From the NCBI RefSeq assembly GCF_014892575.1, contig NZ_JADBGI010000012.1:1-64000 (forward strand): a DNA stretch of 64,000 nt, written 5' to 3'. Both the position numbers and the translations under genes were made by a program. This document shows positions 25,322-33,687 of this stretch, piece by piece. This stretch comes from Nocardiopsis coralli. GTDB taxonomy: Bacteria; Actinomycetota; Actinomycetes; Streptosporangiales; Streptosporangiaceae. Each line of letters opens with the position of its first letter. The first letter of the stretch is position 1. The notes under the pieces are model-generated. The model saw nothing but the letters and a program-made list of their open reading frames with translations. It searched no databases and had not been told where the DNA came from.

Positions 25322-25968
25322 ACGTCCCACCCACGACCGACACCACGGCCCCGCAGGGAACGGAGGGCTGGGCGGACTTCTTCGCGTCCGGCTTCTCCGG
25401 CCCGCCCGTCATGCTGATCCTGCGCGGGGTCTCCCCCGAGGACGCCGTGGCCACGGCGCGCACGGCGTGGGCCTCCGGGGTCGGCCTCGTCGAGGTGACC
25501 GTGGAGAGCGAGAACGGGCTGCGCGCCCTGGAGGCGGTCGTGCGGGCCGCCGGCGGCGAGCACACGGTCGGGGCCGGGACCGTGACCACCCCCGAGCGGT
25601 TGGCGGCGGCGGTCGCGGCCGGCGCGGGGTTCGGGGTCGCCCCCGGCCTGGACCCCGACACCGTGCACGCGGCCGGGCGCGCGGGCGTGCCGTTCCTGCC
25701 GGGCGTGGCCACCCCGACCGAGGTGGGCCAGGCGGTGCGGCTGGGGGTGCGCACGGTCAAGGCGTTCCCCGCGTCGTCGCTCGGTGCCCCGTGGATCTCG
25801 GCGCTGGCCGGGCCGTTCCCGGAGGTGCGGGTGGTGGCCACCGGGGGTGTGCGGCCGGACAACGCCGCGGAGTTCCTGCGGGCCGGCGCGCTCGGGTTGG
25901 GGGTCGGTCAGTCGGCCACCGTCGGAGGCGCGCTGGAGTCCCTCGTCGGGGCATCGGCCGACGGGTGA
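25318..25968 (+). CDS. eda: KDPG aldolase (2-keto-4-hydroxyglutarate aldolase family)
   Basis: A 216-residue class I aldolase that splits 2-keto-3-deoxy-6-phosphogluconate into pyruvate and glyceraldehyde-3-phosphate. The base Glu is in LVEVTVES, the Schiff-base Lys in TVKAFPAS, and the phosphate-binding glycines in VATGGV. The N-terminus is about 20 residues longer than in E. coli. ATG overlaps the IclR stop (ATGA), so regulator and aldolase are coupled. It completes the lower half of the proposed amino-sugar-acid pathway. Confidence 0.92.
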   Translation: MNVPPTTDTTAPQGTEGWADFFASGFSGPPVMLILRGVSPEDAVATARTAWASGVGLVEVTVESENGLRALEAVVRAAGGEHTVGAGTVTTPERLAAAVAAGAGFGVAPGLDPDTVHAAGRAGVPFLPGVATPTEVGQAVRLGVRTVKAFPASSLGAPWISALAGPFPEVRVVATGGVRPDNAAEFLRAGALGLGVGQSATVGGALESLVGASADG

Positions 25969-26204
25969 TCGAGGCACGTTCGGGGTCATCCAGGGCCTGC
26001 TTGGCGGACGCCTTCCGTCGCGAGCGGCGTATCCAGTGGTGCTCTCGCAAGGCCGAAGAAGGAGTGCCCCTACTGTGCATGCCTCGCAAGCTCGGCAGTT
26101 TCGCCCAGCGGGGGCCCGGGCGGGGTCCTGTCGACTGATGAGAACAAAGCGAGAGTGCCGCTGGGGCGACGCGCAGCAGGTATCGGTGTTCGCCAATCAG
26201 GCCC

Positions 26205-26210
26205 TAGGGT
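26205..26210 (+). promoter_or_regulatory. Candidate -10 box for a leaderless transcript
   Basis: TAGGGT lies six bases before the ATG of the LURP-one-like gene and there is no ribosome-binding site between. In actinomycetes this spacing usually means that transcription starts at the start codon. The stretch 25969-26204 contains no supported gene. Confidence 0.5.
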
Positions 26211-26216
26211 CAGGGC

Positions 26217-26717
26217 ATGAAGTTCCTCGTACGCGAACGCGTCTTCGACATCGGCGACGACTTCTGGGTGACCGACGAGAACGACCGCAGGGTCTTCTGG
26301 GTCGACGGCAAGGCCCTGAGGGTCCGCACCACCTTCGAGCTCCGGACCCCCGAGGGGGAGGTGCTCACCCGGATCCGCAAGAAGCTGTTCAAGGTCCGCG
26401 ACCAGATGACGGTCGAGCGCGACGGCGACAAGGTCGCCACCGTGCGCACGCGGCTGTTCAACCCCGTGCGCGACAAGCTCAACGTGGAGATCGGTGACGG
26501 CCACGACTGGGAGGTCACCGGCGACTTCCTGGGCAAGGAGTACGTCATCAGCGACCGCGAGGGGACCGTGGCGCACGTGTCGCGCAAGTGGTTCCGCATG
26601 CGCGACACCTACGCGGTGGACGTGAACACGCACCGGCGCGACATCGGCGGCGACCCGGCGCTGGTGATCAGCGTGGCGGTGGCCGTGGACGCCCTCACCG
26701 GTGATGACGGCGACTGA
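26217..26717 (+). CDS. LURP-one-related (Tubby-like) protein
   Basis: A 166-residue beta-rich protein of the LOR/YxjI group. The repeated strand pattern is clear: FLVRERVFDIGDDFWVTDEN, RRVFWVDGKALRVRTTFEL, then VLTRIRKKLFKVRDQMTVER and a second half built the same way. Members are related to the Tubby C-terminal domain and phospholipid scramblases; the bacterial function is unknown. No signal peptide or membrane segment. It stands alone with its own promoter and a strong terminator behind it. Confidence 0.88.
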   Translation: MKFLVRERVFDIGDDFWVTDENDRRVFWVDGKALRVRTTFELRTPEGEVLTRIRKKLFKVRDQMTVERDGDKVATVRTRLFNPVRDKLNVEIGDGHDWEVTGDFLGKEYVISDREGTVAHVSRKWFRMRDTYAVDVNTHRRDIGGDPALVISVAVAVDALTGDDGD

Positions 26718-26782
26718 GCCGCCCACCTTCTTCCGGTCCCCCGTCCCCCGGCCCTGACCCGGCCCCCGGGCTCTCGGAACCA

Positions 26783-26808
26783 CGCCCCCGGCCTGTGTGC
26801 CGGGGGCG
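26783..26808. terminator. Terminator between convergent genes
   Basis: A perfect ten-base stem, CGCCCCCGGC (26783-26792) and GCCGGGGGCG (26799-26808), with a six-base loop, followed by TTCGTGTG. It lies between the LURP-one gene and the oppositely oriented BASS transporter and can serve both. Confidence 0.78.
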
Positions 26809-26831
26809 TTCGTGTGTCCGGAGTTCTCGTG

Positions 26832-27722
26832 TCAGTCGGGTTGCGCGGCCCGGACCTCGTCGCGCGCGGCCCGGCGGCTGACCAGGACGCCCGCGACGGC
26901 GGCGGTGAAGAACATGAGCACCCCGTAGACGGCCGAGGGCACGGCGATCTGGGTGTTGCCGAGCAGCGCCGGGCTCAGGGCGATGGCCAGGGACAGCGTG
27001 GTGTTGTGCAGGCCGATCTCCATGCAGGACGCGATGGCCTCGGGGCGGCCGGTCCCGATGATCCGCGGGACCCAGTACCCCAGGGCCAGGCTGACCACGT
27101 TGAAGATCAGCACCATGGCACCGACCGCGACGATGTAGTCGCCGATGTTGTCGAGCTCCTGCAGGATCGCGGCGATGATGACGCCGAGGAGCACGAGCAC
27201 GGACGCGATCTTCACCGGCTGTTCCATGCGCCGCGCGAAGGCCTCGGCGCGGGCGCGCACGGTCATGCCGACGGCGACGGGGACGAGGATGACCGCGAAG
27301 ACCTGCAGGACCTTGTCGAACTGCAGGCCCAGGGTGGTGCCGTCGCCCATGAAGTAGCCGATGGCGAGGTTGGTGATGATCGGGAGGGTGATCATCGCCG
27401 TCAGCGAGTTGAGCGCGGTGAGGGAGATGTTGAGCGCGACGTTGCCGCGGAAGAGGTAGCTGTACAGGCTCGCGGTGGTCCCGCCGGGCGAGGCGGCCAG
27501 GAGCATCATGCCCACGGCCAGTTCGGGCGCCGGTTCGAAGAGCAGCACCATCCCGAAGCAGAACAGCGGGAGAAGGACGATCTGGCAGCCCAGGATCAGG
27601 GCGACGGTTCCGGGCAGGCGCAGCAGGCGGGTGAAGTCGGCGACGGTCAGGCTCAGTCCCAGGCCGAGCATGATGATGCCGAGCGCCACGGGCAGGGCGA
27701 TCGTGGCGATGGTGGAGTCCAC
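26832..27722 (-). CDS. Bile acid:sodium symporter family transporter
   Basis: A 296-residue membrane protein with nine or ten hydrophobic segments, starting at residue 5. The family hallmarks are AASPGGTTASLYSYLFRGNVALNISLTALNS and EIGLHNTTLSLAIAL, the two crossover regions that bind sodium and substrate. Family members transport bile acids, pantoate, 2-keto acids or other organic anions; the substrate here is not evident. The GTG at 27722 is the start. No co-transcribed gene is visible, since the next leftward gene begins 160 bases upstream. Confidence 0.9.
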   Translation of the reverse strand: MDSTIATIALPVALGIIMLGLGLSLTVADFTRLLRLPGTVALILGCQIVLLPLFCFGMVLLFEPAPELAVGMMLLAASPGGTTASLYSYLFRGNVALNISLTALNSLTAMITLPIITNLAIGYFMGDGTTLGLQFDKVLQVFAVILVPVAVGMTVRARAEAFARRMEQPVKIASVLVLLGVIIAAILQELDNIGDYIVAVGAMVLIFNVVSLALGYWVPRIIGTGRPEAIASCMEIGLHNTTLSLAIALSPALLGNTQIAVPSAVYGVLMFFTAAVAGVLVSRRAARDEVRAAQPD

Positions 27723-27885
27723 GGTGGTCCTCGAGGGATCGGGCCGCCGTTCGGCCTCGGCAGGCGCTGGAGGGGACCGGCCAGGGCTCGCGCCACCCCG
27801 TGACCTGGGTCACTTCGACGTACTGGTCGGTATGTTCGCACGCCGGCCCGGGAGAGACAAGACCTGCTGCAGGCGGCCCGGGCGC

Positions 27886-28449
27886 TCAGGCAGCGGGCCA
27901 GCCGCTCCCGGTGAGGTCGAACGCCAGGTGGAACCAGACCTTGCGGATGCTGGGATGGCCGTTGTCGCCCCACGTGGTGGCGAAGCTGTCGACGAGGGCG
28001 AGCCCGCGGCCGTGCTCGGTGGTCAGGTGTTCACCCTCGAGCGGGGCGGGGCTCAGGGGGACGCCCTCCTCGGCCTCGCCGTCCTCGGCGCGCACCGGAC
28101 AGCCGTTGTCGCGGCAGACCAGGGTCAGACCGTTGCCGCTGCGGGTCACACGCAGCACGAAGGTCTGCCCCTCCTCCCCTGAGCGGCTGTGGCGGATGGC
28201 GTTGGTGGCGAGCTCGGTGCCCAGGAGGGAGAAGACGTAGCGGAACTCGGAGTCCCGGCCGGCGGCGCAGGTGTCGAGGAAGGCGCGGGCCAGGGGAACA
28301 CTGGAGGAGGCTCCGGCGAACTCCCAGTGGCGTTTGGTGAACGGTACCGGCGTGCGGCCGTTGAAGTAGTGCCGGTACTCGTCGGGTACCCGCGACAGGA
28401 CGGTGTCCTCGGCCTGCGTGAGGGTGGGCACTGGGACGAGCGTGGGCAT
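27886..28449 (-). CDS. RsbW/SpoIIAB-like ATP-binding protein (anti-sigma type)
   Basis: A 187-residue protein with a single HATPase_c_2 domain. The N-box is ELATNAIRHSRSG, followed by CRDNGCP and the lid-like GRGLALVDSFATTWG. There is no histidine-kinase phosphoacceptor domain, so this is the stand-alone form that in actinomycetes binds anti-anti-sigma factors or sigma factors. The first 35 residues precede the domain and carry no clear motif. No partner sigma or STAS gene lies next to it, so the target is unknown. Confidence 0.87.
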   Translation of the reverse strand: MPTLVPVPTLTQAEDTVLSRVPDEYRHYFNGRTPVPFTKRHWEFAGASSSVPLARAFLDTCAAGRDSEFRYVFSLLGTELATNAIRHSRSGEEGQTFVLRVTRSGNGLTLVCRDNGCPVRAEDGEAEEGVPLSPAPLEGEHLTTEHGRGLALVDSFATTWGDNGHPSIRKVWFHLAFDLTGSGWPAA

Positions 28450-28670
28450 GGACGACTCCTTAGGCGGGGCGACTCGTGTGACCAGAGCCTCGGGGACGGC
28501 GCCCGGGGCACGTCCCCGCGGGGGCGGCTGCGGGAGTAACCGGCCGCGGGGGAGGGCGGCGCGGGTCGGCTACGACCATACGCCAAGATCTGCCCGTGGG
28601 ACAGGGGATGCGCATGTGGCGCGTTCCCCGTTCCCCCCGGGAACCCGAGCTTCGCAAGGCCCCGTTCGGA

Positions 28671-30242
28671 TCACCCGTGGGCCTCCAGGGCGGCAGCGGC
28701 GGCGGCCTCGGCCTCGGCACGCTCCGCGGGGATCCACCCCACGCGGCAGCGACGGTCCAGCAGGTCCCCGACGTCCATCGCCCCCTCGTGGCGCACCCCG
28801 AAGCGCAGCTCGGCCCCGGTGACACCGCGCACGACCGGTTTCAGGAGCGAGGGGTCCTCCGCGGCCTCGGCCGCCACCGCGGGGGCCTCGGCCCCGTAGC
28901 GGGCCACGAACGGACCGGCGGCCCCGTCCAGGACGTCGCATCCGGCCGTGCCCTCCCCCGCCGCCAGGGCGGCGAGCTCCTCCACGGGGGCGGCACCCAC
29001 CAACGGCAGCTCCCGGGTCCGGCACGGCCCCGCGGGCAACCGGTGCGCGGCGACGGCGGCGTCCACGGCCTCCTCCGCCATGGCCCGGTAGGTGGTCAAC
29101 TTGCCGCCGACGACGGTGACGGCCCCGTTGGGCCCCACGGCGACCGAGTGCTCGCGCGACAGGTCCGAGCTCTCCCCCTCCCCGTGCAGCAACGGCCGCA
29201 GTCCGGCGAAGGTCCCAAGCACGTCGTCACGCGTGAGATGCGTACTCAGAACCCGGTTGAACTGGGACAACAGCGTGTCCACGTCCTCCTCCGGCGCGTG
29301 CGGCACCCGCGGCACGGGGCCCTCGACCGGTTCGTCGGTGAGCCCGGCCAGTACCCGCCCGTCCGGCTGCGGGAGCGCGAAGACGAAGCGCGACAGGCTC
29401 CCGGGGACCGGCGCGGTGAGTGCGGCGCGCGGCCGGCCGAGCGACGCCCCGTCCAGCACCAGGTGGGTACCGCGGCTGGGGCTGAGCCGCACCCCGGGGT
29501 CGAGGGCGTCGGCGTGCACACCCGTGGCGTTGACGACCGCACGCGGGCGGACCGGGATCAGCCGTCCGGTGACCCCGTCACGCAGGGTCACCCCGTCGCG
29601 GGTGACGTTCTCCGCGGAACACCGGGTGATGACCCGCGCCCCCTCCCGCGCCGCGGTGCGCGCCAGTGTCACGACGAGGCGCGCGTCGTCCACGAGCTGC
29701 CCGTCGAAGGAGAGCACGCCGCCGACCAGCCCGCGCGGGTCCACGGTCGGCAACAGGCGCAGGGTCTGGCGGGCGTCGAGGGTCCGCGGGCGCGGGAGCA
29801 CGTCGCCGGGTGTCCCGGCCGCGCGGCGCAGCAGGTCGCCCAGGCCCATGCCGCCTCGGGAGAGGAGCGCCCGCCCCAGGCCGGTGTGCCGGTGCACGGG
29901 CATCACCATCGGCAACGGACGCACGAGGTGGGGAGCGGTCACCCGCATGAGCACGTCGCGTTCGCGCGCGCTCTCGTAGGCGATGCCGATCTGACCCTTG
30001 GCGAGGTAGCGCAGCCCTCCGTGCACGAGCTTGGAGCTCCAGCGGCTGGTCCCGAACGCGAGGTCGTCGCGTTCGACGAGCACGGTGGTGAGCCCGCGCG
30101 CGGCGGCGTCGAGCGCGGCCCCGGTCCCGGTGACGCCGCCGCCCACGACGAGCACGTCGATCTCGGGGTCGGATTCCAGGTGTGCGAGGTCCTCGGCCCG
30201 GCGTGCGGCGTTGAGGGAGGAGGCGGGGACGGTCGTGTTCAT
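28671..30242 (-). CDS. glpD: Glycerol-3-phosphate dehydrogenase
   Basis: A 523-residue FAD-dependent aerobic glycerol-3-phosphate dehydrogenase, the usual length for GlpD. The dinucleotide motif is VLVVGGGVTGTGAALDAA (from about residue 30), followed by VERDDLAFGTSRWSSKLVHGGLRYL; the C-terminal DAO_C domain covers about 390-515. It oxidises sn-glycerol-3-phosphate to DHAP at the membrane. ATG at 30242 overlaps the TetR stop as ATGA, so it is expressed with that regulator. Its family relative at 14.5 kb is more diverged in its substrate half. No glpK or glpF lies in the window beside it. Confidence 0.92.
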   Translation of the reverse strand: MNTTVPASSLNAARRAEDLAHLESDPEIDVLVVGGGVTGTGAALDAAARGLTTVLVERDDLAFGTSRWSSKLVHGGLRYLAKGQIGIAYESARERDVLMRVTAPHLVRPLPMVMPVHRHTGLGRALLSRGGMGLGDLLRRAAGTPGDVLPRPRTLDARQTLRLLPTVDPRGLVGGVLSFDGQLVDDARLVVTLARTAAREGARVITRCSAENVTRDGVTLRDGVTGRLIPVRPRAVVNATGVHADALDPGVRLSPSRGTHLVLDGASLGRPRAALTAPVPGSLSRFVFALPQPDGRVLAGLTDEPVEGPVPRVPHAPEEDVDTLLSQFNRVLSTHLTRDDVLGTFAGLRPLLHGEGESSDLSREHSVAVGPNGAVTVVGGKLTTYRAMAEEAVDAAVAAHRLPAGPCRTRELPLVGAAPVEELAALAAGEGTAGCDVLDGAAGPFVARYGAEAPAVAAEAAEDPSLLKPVVRGVTGAELRFGVRHEGAMDVGDLLDRRCRVGWIPAERAEAEAAAAAALEAHG

Positions 30243-30862
30243 GCGGTGGTCCTTCCGGGGCCGTGCTCGCCTTCGGCCGGCGCGAGGTAACCGTCCAGCA
30301 GGGTCATGAGTTCGTCGACGAGCGCGTCCTCGTCCAGGAGGTCCTCGAAGAGGCGCCGCGCGGTCACCGTGTTCTGCACCGTCACCAGCACCATCCGGGC
30401 CAGCACGGCCGGGTCCCCGCCCCGCACGGAACCGTCGTCCTGCCCTTCGGCGACGGCGGGCACGATGACCTCGAGCGCCGCCCGGTGGCTGGTCCCGAGG
30501 CGGTGGAAGGTGTAGGTCGCCAGCAGTTCCGGTTCGCTGTCGACCACCCGGGTGAACAGCGGGTGGGTGGCCAGGGCGCGGGCGACCCCGCCGGCGTGGC
30601 GCACGAGCCGAGTGCGGGCCCGTTCCTCCGGACGGTCGTCGGCGGCGCGTTCCTCTTCCTCCAGCAGGAGCGTGCGCAGTTCCCGGGTGAGCAGGTCGGC
30701 CACGAGCGCGGTCACGTCGGGCCACCGCCGGTAGACGGTGGGGCGGCTGACCCCGGCGCGGCGGGCCACGTCGGTGAGGGTCGTGCGGCGCACCCCGAAG
30801 GCCTCCACGCAGGTCCGGGCCGCGTCGAGGATGCCGTCCTCTACATTACGTTTTGACGCCAT
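30239..30862 (-). CDS. TetR-family transcriptional regulator
   Basis: A 207-residue repressor. The helix-turn-helix is at about residues 25-46 (LTDVARRAGVSRPTVYRRW), and the helical C-terminal ligand domain follows. I place the start at the ATG at 30862 rather than at an in-frame codon inside the divergent gene. Only 17 bases separate it from the oppositely oriented oxidase, so a single bound repressor would cover both promoters, and it is translated together with glpD. A role in controlling glycerol-3-phosphate or lipid-head-group metabolism follows from position only. Confidence 0.9.
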   Translation of the reverse strand: MASKRNVEDGILDAARTCVEAFGVRRTTLTDVARRAGVSRPTVYRRWPDVTALVADLLTRELRTLLLEEEERAADDRPEERARTRLVRHAGGVARALATHPLFTRVVDSEPELLATYTFHRLGTSHRAALEVIVPAVAEGQDDGSVRGGDPAVLARMVLVTVQNTVTARRLFEDLLDEDALVDELMTLLDGYLAPAEGEHGPGRTTA

Positions 30863-30879
30863 GTGTAAAACTGTAGGGC
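30841..30879. promoter_or_regulatory. Compact overlapping divergent promoters, probably leaderless
   Basis: The TetR and oxidase start codons are separated by 17 bases (30863-30879). TACAGT on the minus strand (30875-30870) ends seven bases before the TetR ATG, and TAAAAC on the plus strand (30866-30871) ends eight bases before the oxidase ATG, so both messages may start at their start codons. CTACA (30841-30845) plus TTTT (30851-30854) is mirrored by AAAA (30867-30870) plus TGTAG (30872-30876), forming an imperfect dyad that could be the TetR operator. Confidence 0.5.
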
Positions 30880-32493
30880 ATGGCCCACGACGAGACCACA
30901 CCCTCCGCCCCCGAGATGAGCTGGTTCGCCTGGGGTGACCCCGAGCGCGCCAAGACCCTCGACCCCGGACTCCGCGACCTCATCGCCCAGGTCCTGGACG
31001 CCGACGTGCACGAGATGCCGCCGGTGGACGAGGCCGACGTCGACCTCCCGCCCTCACGCCTGACCGATCACCTGCGCCAGGCCCTCGCCGGCGTCGCCGG
31101 CCCCGAGCACGTGGTCACCGACGACACCGTGCGCCTGCGCCGGTCCGGGGGCAAGAGCACACCCGACCTGCTGCGGCGCCGTTCCGGGCAGGCCGACCCC
31201 GCCCCGGACGCGGTGATCCGTCCCGCCGACCACGACCAGGTGCAACGCCTGCTGGAACTGTGTTCCGCGGAAGGCGTCGCGGTCGTGCCCTTCGGCGGCG
31301 GCACGAGCGTCGTCGGCGGCGTCGATCCCCTCCGCGGTCCCTTCGACACGGTCGTCGCCCTCGACCTGCGGCGCCTGGACGCCCTCGTCTCCTTCGACCG
31401 CACGTCCCTGACCGCGGTCCTGGGCGCGGGCGTGCGCGCTCCCCACGCCGAGGAGCTCCTGGGCGAGCACGGCTGCACCCTCGGCCACCTGCCCCAGAGC
31501 TTCGAGTACGCCACCATCGGCGGGTTCGCCGCCACCCGCTCGGCCGGCCAGGCCTCCGCCGGGTACGGGCGGTTCGAGGACATGGTCGTCTCCCTGCGTG
31601 TGGCGACCCCGCGCGGAACCCTGGAACTGGGCGGCGCACCCGCCTCCGCCGCGGGCCCCGACCTCAAGCGCCTCCTGCTCGGCTCGGAAGGCACCCTGGG
31701 CGTCATCACCGAGGTCGGGCTGCGCGTGCGCCCGGTGCCCGAAACGGTGCTCGACGAAGCGTGGACCTTCCCCGACTTCGCGACCGGGACCGAGGCTCTG
31801 CGTGTGCTCGCCCAGTCCGACACCCGCCCGACCATGGCCCGCGTGCTGGACGAGTCCGAGACCTTCGTCGGCGCGGCGATGGGCGGGCGCGAGGCCGCCC
31901 CGGGATGTCAGGCGGTCCTCGGGTTCGAGGGCACCGCGGCGGAGGTCGAGGCCCGCGCCGCCCTCGTGCGCGAGCTCATGACCGCGGCGGGCGGGACCCG
32001 GCTGGGCCCGGAACCCGTCGCGCACTGGCGGGAGAACCGCTTCTCCTCGCCCTACCTGCGCGACACCCTGCTCGGCGCGGGCATCCTCGCCGAGACCCTG
32101 GAGACCGCGACCACCTGGACCGGGCTGCTGCCGCTGTACGAGGCGGTGAGCGAGGCGCTCAAGGGCGCACTCGTCGGTGAGGAGGGCGGCGCGGTCGTCA
32201 TGTGCCACGTCTCGCACACCTACCCGACCGGGGCGTCGCTGTACTTCACGGTCGCCACCGCCGCGAGCGCCGACCCGCTCGCGCGCTGGGACCGGGCCAA
32301 GCGGGCGGCCTCGGACGCGATCGCCGACGCCGGGGGCACCATCTCCCACCACCACGCGGTCGGGGCGGACCACCGGCCGTGGATGGTGTCGGAGATCGGG
32401 CCGCTGGGTGCGGAGATCCTGCGTTCGGTGAAGGCGTCGCTGGACCCGGAGGGCGTGCTCAACCCGGGCAAGCTCGTTCCGGAGCGTTCGTAG
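30880..32493 (+). CDS. FAD-binding oxidase, alkylglycerone-phosphate-synthase-like
   Basis: A 537-residue VAO-type flavoprotein. The FAD-binding half (about 105-290) has VPFGGGTSVVGGV and GHLPQSFEYATIGGFAATRSAGQAS, and the C-terminal half contains ISHHHAVGADH, matching the histidine motif of alkylglycerone phosphate synthases (AGPS). AGPS exchanges the acyl chain of acyl-DHAP for an alkyl chain in ether-lipid synthesis (established for eukaryotes). Bacterial relatives are mostly untested. It is divergent from TetR-glpD, and GlpD makes DHAP, which makes a glycerophosphate-related substrate attractive. Lactate/glycolate-type oxidation is an alternative. Confidence 0.85.
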   Translation: MAHDETTPSAPEMSWFAWGDPERAKTLDPGLRDLIAQVLDADVHEMPPVDEADVDLPPSRLTDHLRQALAGVAGPEHVVTDDTVRLRRSGGKSTPDLLRRRSGQADPAPDAVIRPADHDQVQRLLELCSAEGVAVVPFGGGTSVVGGVDPLRGPFDTVVALDLRRLDALVSFDRTSLTAVLGAGVRAPHAEELLGEHGCTLGHLPQSFEYATIGGFAATRSAGQASAGYGRFEDMVVSLRVATPRGTLELGGAPASAAGPDLKRLLLGSEGTLGVITEVGLRVRPVPETVLDEAWTFPDFATGTEALRVLAQSDTRPTMARVLDESETFVGAAMGGREAAPGCQAVLGFEGTAAEVEARAALVRELMTAAGGTRLGPEPVAHWRENRFSSPYLRDTLLGAGILAETLETATTWTGLLPLYEAVSEALKGALVGEEGGAVVMCHVSHTYPTGASLYFTVATAASADPLARWDRAKRAASDAIADAGGTISHHHAVGADHRPWMVSEIGPLGAEILRSVKASLDPEGVLNPGKLVPERS

Positions 32494-32506
32494 GGGGCTG
32501 ACGACG

Positions 32507-32548
32507 GAAGGGGCGCCGCGGACCGTGGGTGGGCCGCGGCGCCCCTTC
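32507..32548. terminator. Strong terminator between convergent genes
   Basis: A perfect 15-base stem, GAAGGGGCGCCGCGG (32507-32521) and CCGCGGCGCCCCTTC (32534-32548), around a 12-base loop. It begins 13 bases after the oxidase stop and lies before the end of the oppositely oriented membrane-protein gene. Confidence 0.8.
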
Positions 32549-32569
32549 GGTGTTCCCGGGGCTCGGGGG

Positions 32570-33568
32570 TCAGACGAATTCGGCCTCGGACCGGAGTTGG
32601 CGTGCGAGGCCCTCGCCGAAGGAGGCGAGGAACTCCAGGATCTCCTCCTCGTCGTCCCGGTCCTCGAGCTCGTAGGAGTAGGCGCCCCAGACGTTCTGGC
32701 TGAGGAAATTCCCCATGCCCAGGGTGCTCCCGTCATCGGAGTACGTGGAGGAGAACTGCTGGAGGCTGATGTAGCCGCCGTCACCTGCACCGGTCGCTTC
32801 CCAGTCCAGGAGGTCGAAGCTCCCCTCGTCGTCCCGGCGGGGGTCCTCGAAGTCCTCGATCGCGTCGTCCAGGTCGTGCTGGAGGTTCCGCATCCCGCGC
32901 TCGTCCTCGTGGTCGTGGAGGAGGAGCGACACCGACATCAGGAGTGAGCTGTCGCGCCGACCGCTGTCCCCAGATTCGGTGATCTCGCAGTTCAGGACAC
33001 CTTCGAGCTCCGCGATGTAATCGTCGTCCACCCCCTCGGTCTCAAAATCACCGTCGACGTCCGGACGGTCGGCGCCGGGGATCTCGTCGGCGAGGTCCCC
33101 GATCAGCTGCCGGCACGTGGGCAGGTCGGCGTAGGCACGGCCGCCGGAGACGTTGACCGCGACGATGATGCCGGCGATCAGCAGGATGGTGGCCGCGATC
33201 GAGGACGCCACGATCAGCGCACGTGTTCCGGGACGGCGCGGCGGGCGCGGCCCACCCGGGCCCGGAGGCGGCGGGAACCCGGGCGGGCCTCCGTGGGGGC
33301 CGTGCGGGCCGCCGGGTACTCCGGGGTGACCGGGGTGACCGCCGGCCGGGCCGCCGTGGGGCCCGCCGGGCATCCCCGCACGGCCCTGGTTCGGCGGGTC
33401 CGTCCACACCGGGCCCTGATGCGGGTGCTGCGGGGGCTGGGCCGGGCCCGGAGCACCCGGCGCAGGGGCACCCGGGCCGGGCGTCCCGGGGCTCCCGGGT
33501 GTTCCGGGGAAGGGCTGGTCGCCGGGGTTCCCGGGGAAGGAACCGCCGTCAGGGGGATGTCCGGTCAT
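32570..33568 (-). CDS. Pro/Gly-rich single-pass membrane protein, paralogue 1
   Basis: A 332-residue protein in three parts: a cytoplasmic Pro/Gly/His-rich segment (about 1-110), one membrane helix (ALIVASSIAATILLIAGIIVAV, about 117-138) and an extracellular domain with two or more Cys (LPTCRQLIGD, VLNCEITES) ending in an acidic, aromatic stretch. It is the diverged sister of the gene beside it; both begin MTGHPP and share GTRAL before the helix. I prefer the ATG at 33568, conserved in the sister, over the GTG at 33583. The function is unknown. Such proteins in actinomycetes are often called DUF or septum-formation-like without proof. Confidence 0.8.
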   Translation of the reverse strand: MTGHPPDGGSFPGNPGDQPFPGTPGSPGTPGPGAPAPGAPGPAQPPQHPHQGPVWTDPPNQGRAGMPGGPHGGPAGGHPGHPGVPGGPHGPHGGPPGFPPPPGPGGPRPPRRPGTRALIVASSIAATILLIAGIIVAVNVSGGRAYADLPTCRQLIGDLADEIPGADRPDVDGDFETEGVDDDYIAELEGVLNCEITESGDSGRRDSSLLMSVSLLLHDHEDERGMRNLQHDLDDAIEDFEDPRRDDEGSFDLLDWEATGAGDGGYISLQQFSSTYSDDGSTLGMGNFLSQNVWGAYSYELEDRDDEEEILEFLASFGEGLARQLRSEAEFV

Positions 33569-33687
33569 CGTTGTCGCGGCCACCCGCTCCCGAGCGGCCG
33601 CACCTCCTCACAGGGGCATTCACGAGGGTCGTACAGGTCGTACACAGGGGTCGTTCAGGCAGCGGGCCCGCGGGGCCGCAGGGTGCG

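Noticed and set aside
28450..28670. Minus-strand sequence GATCTTGGCGTATGGTC as a shared promoter motif with the gap near 43.78 kb (AAGATCTCGTATGGTC)
   Set aside because: The resemblance is limited to AGATCT and GTATGGTC with different spacing; two examples are too few to claim a regulon.
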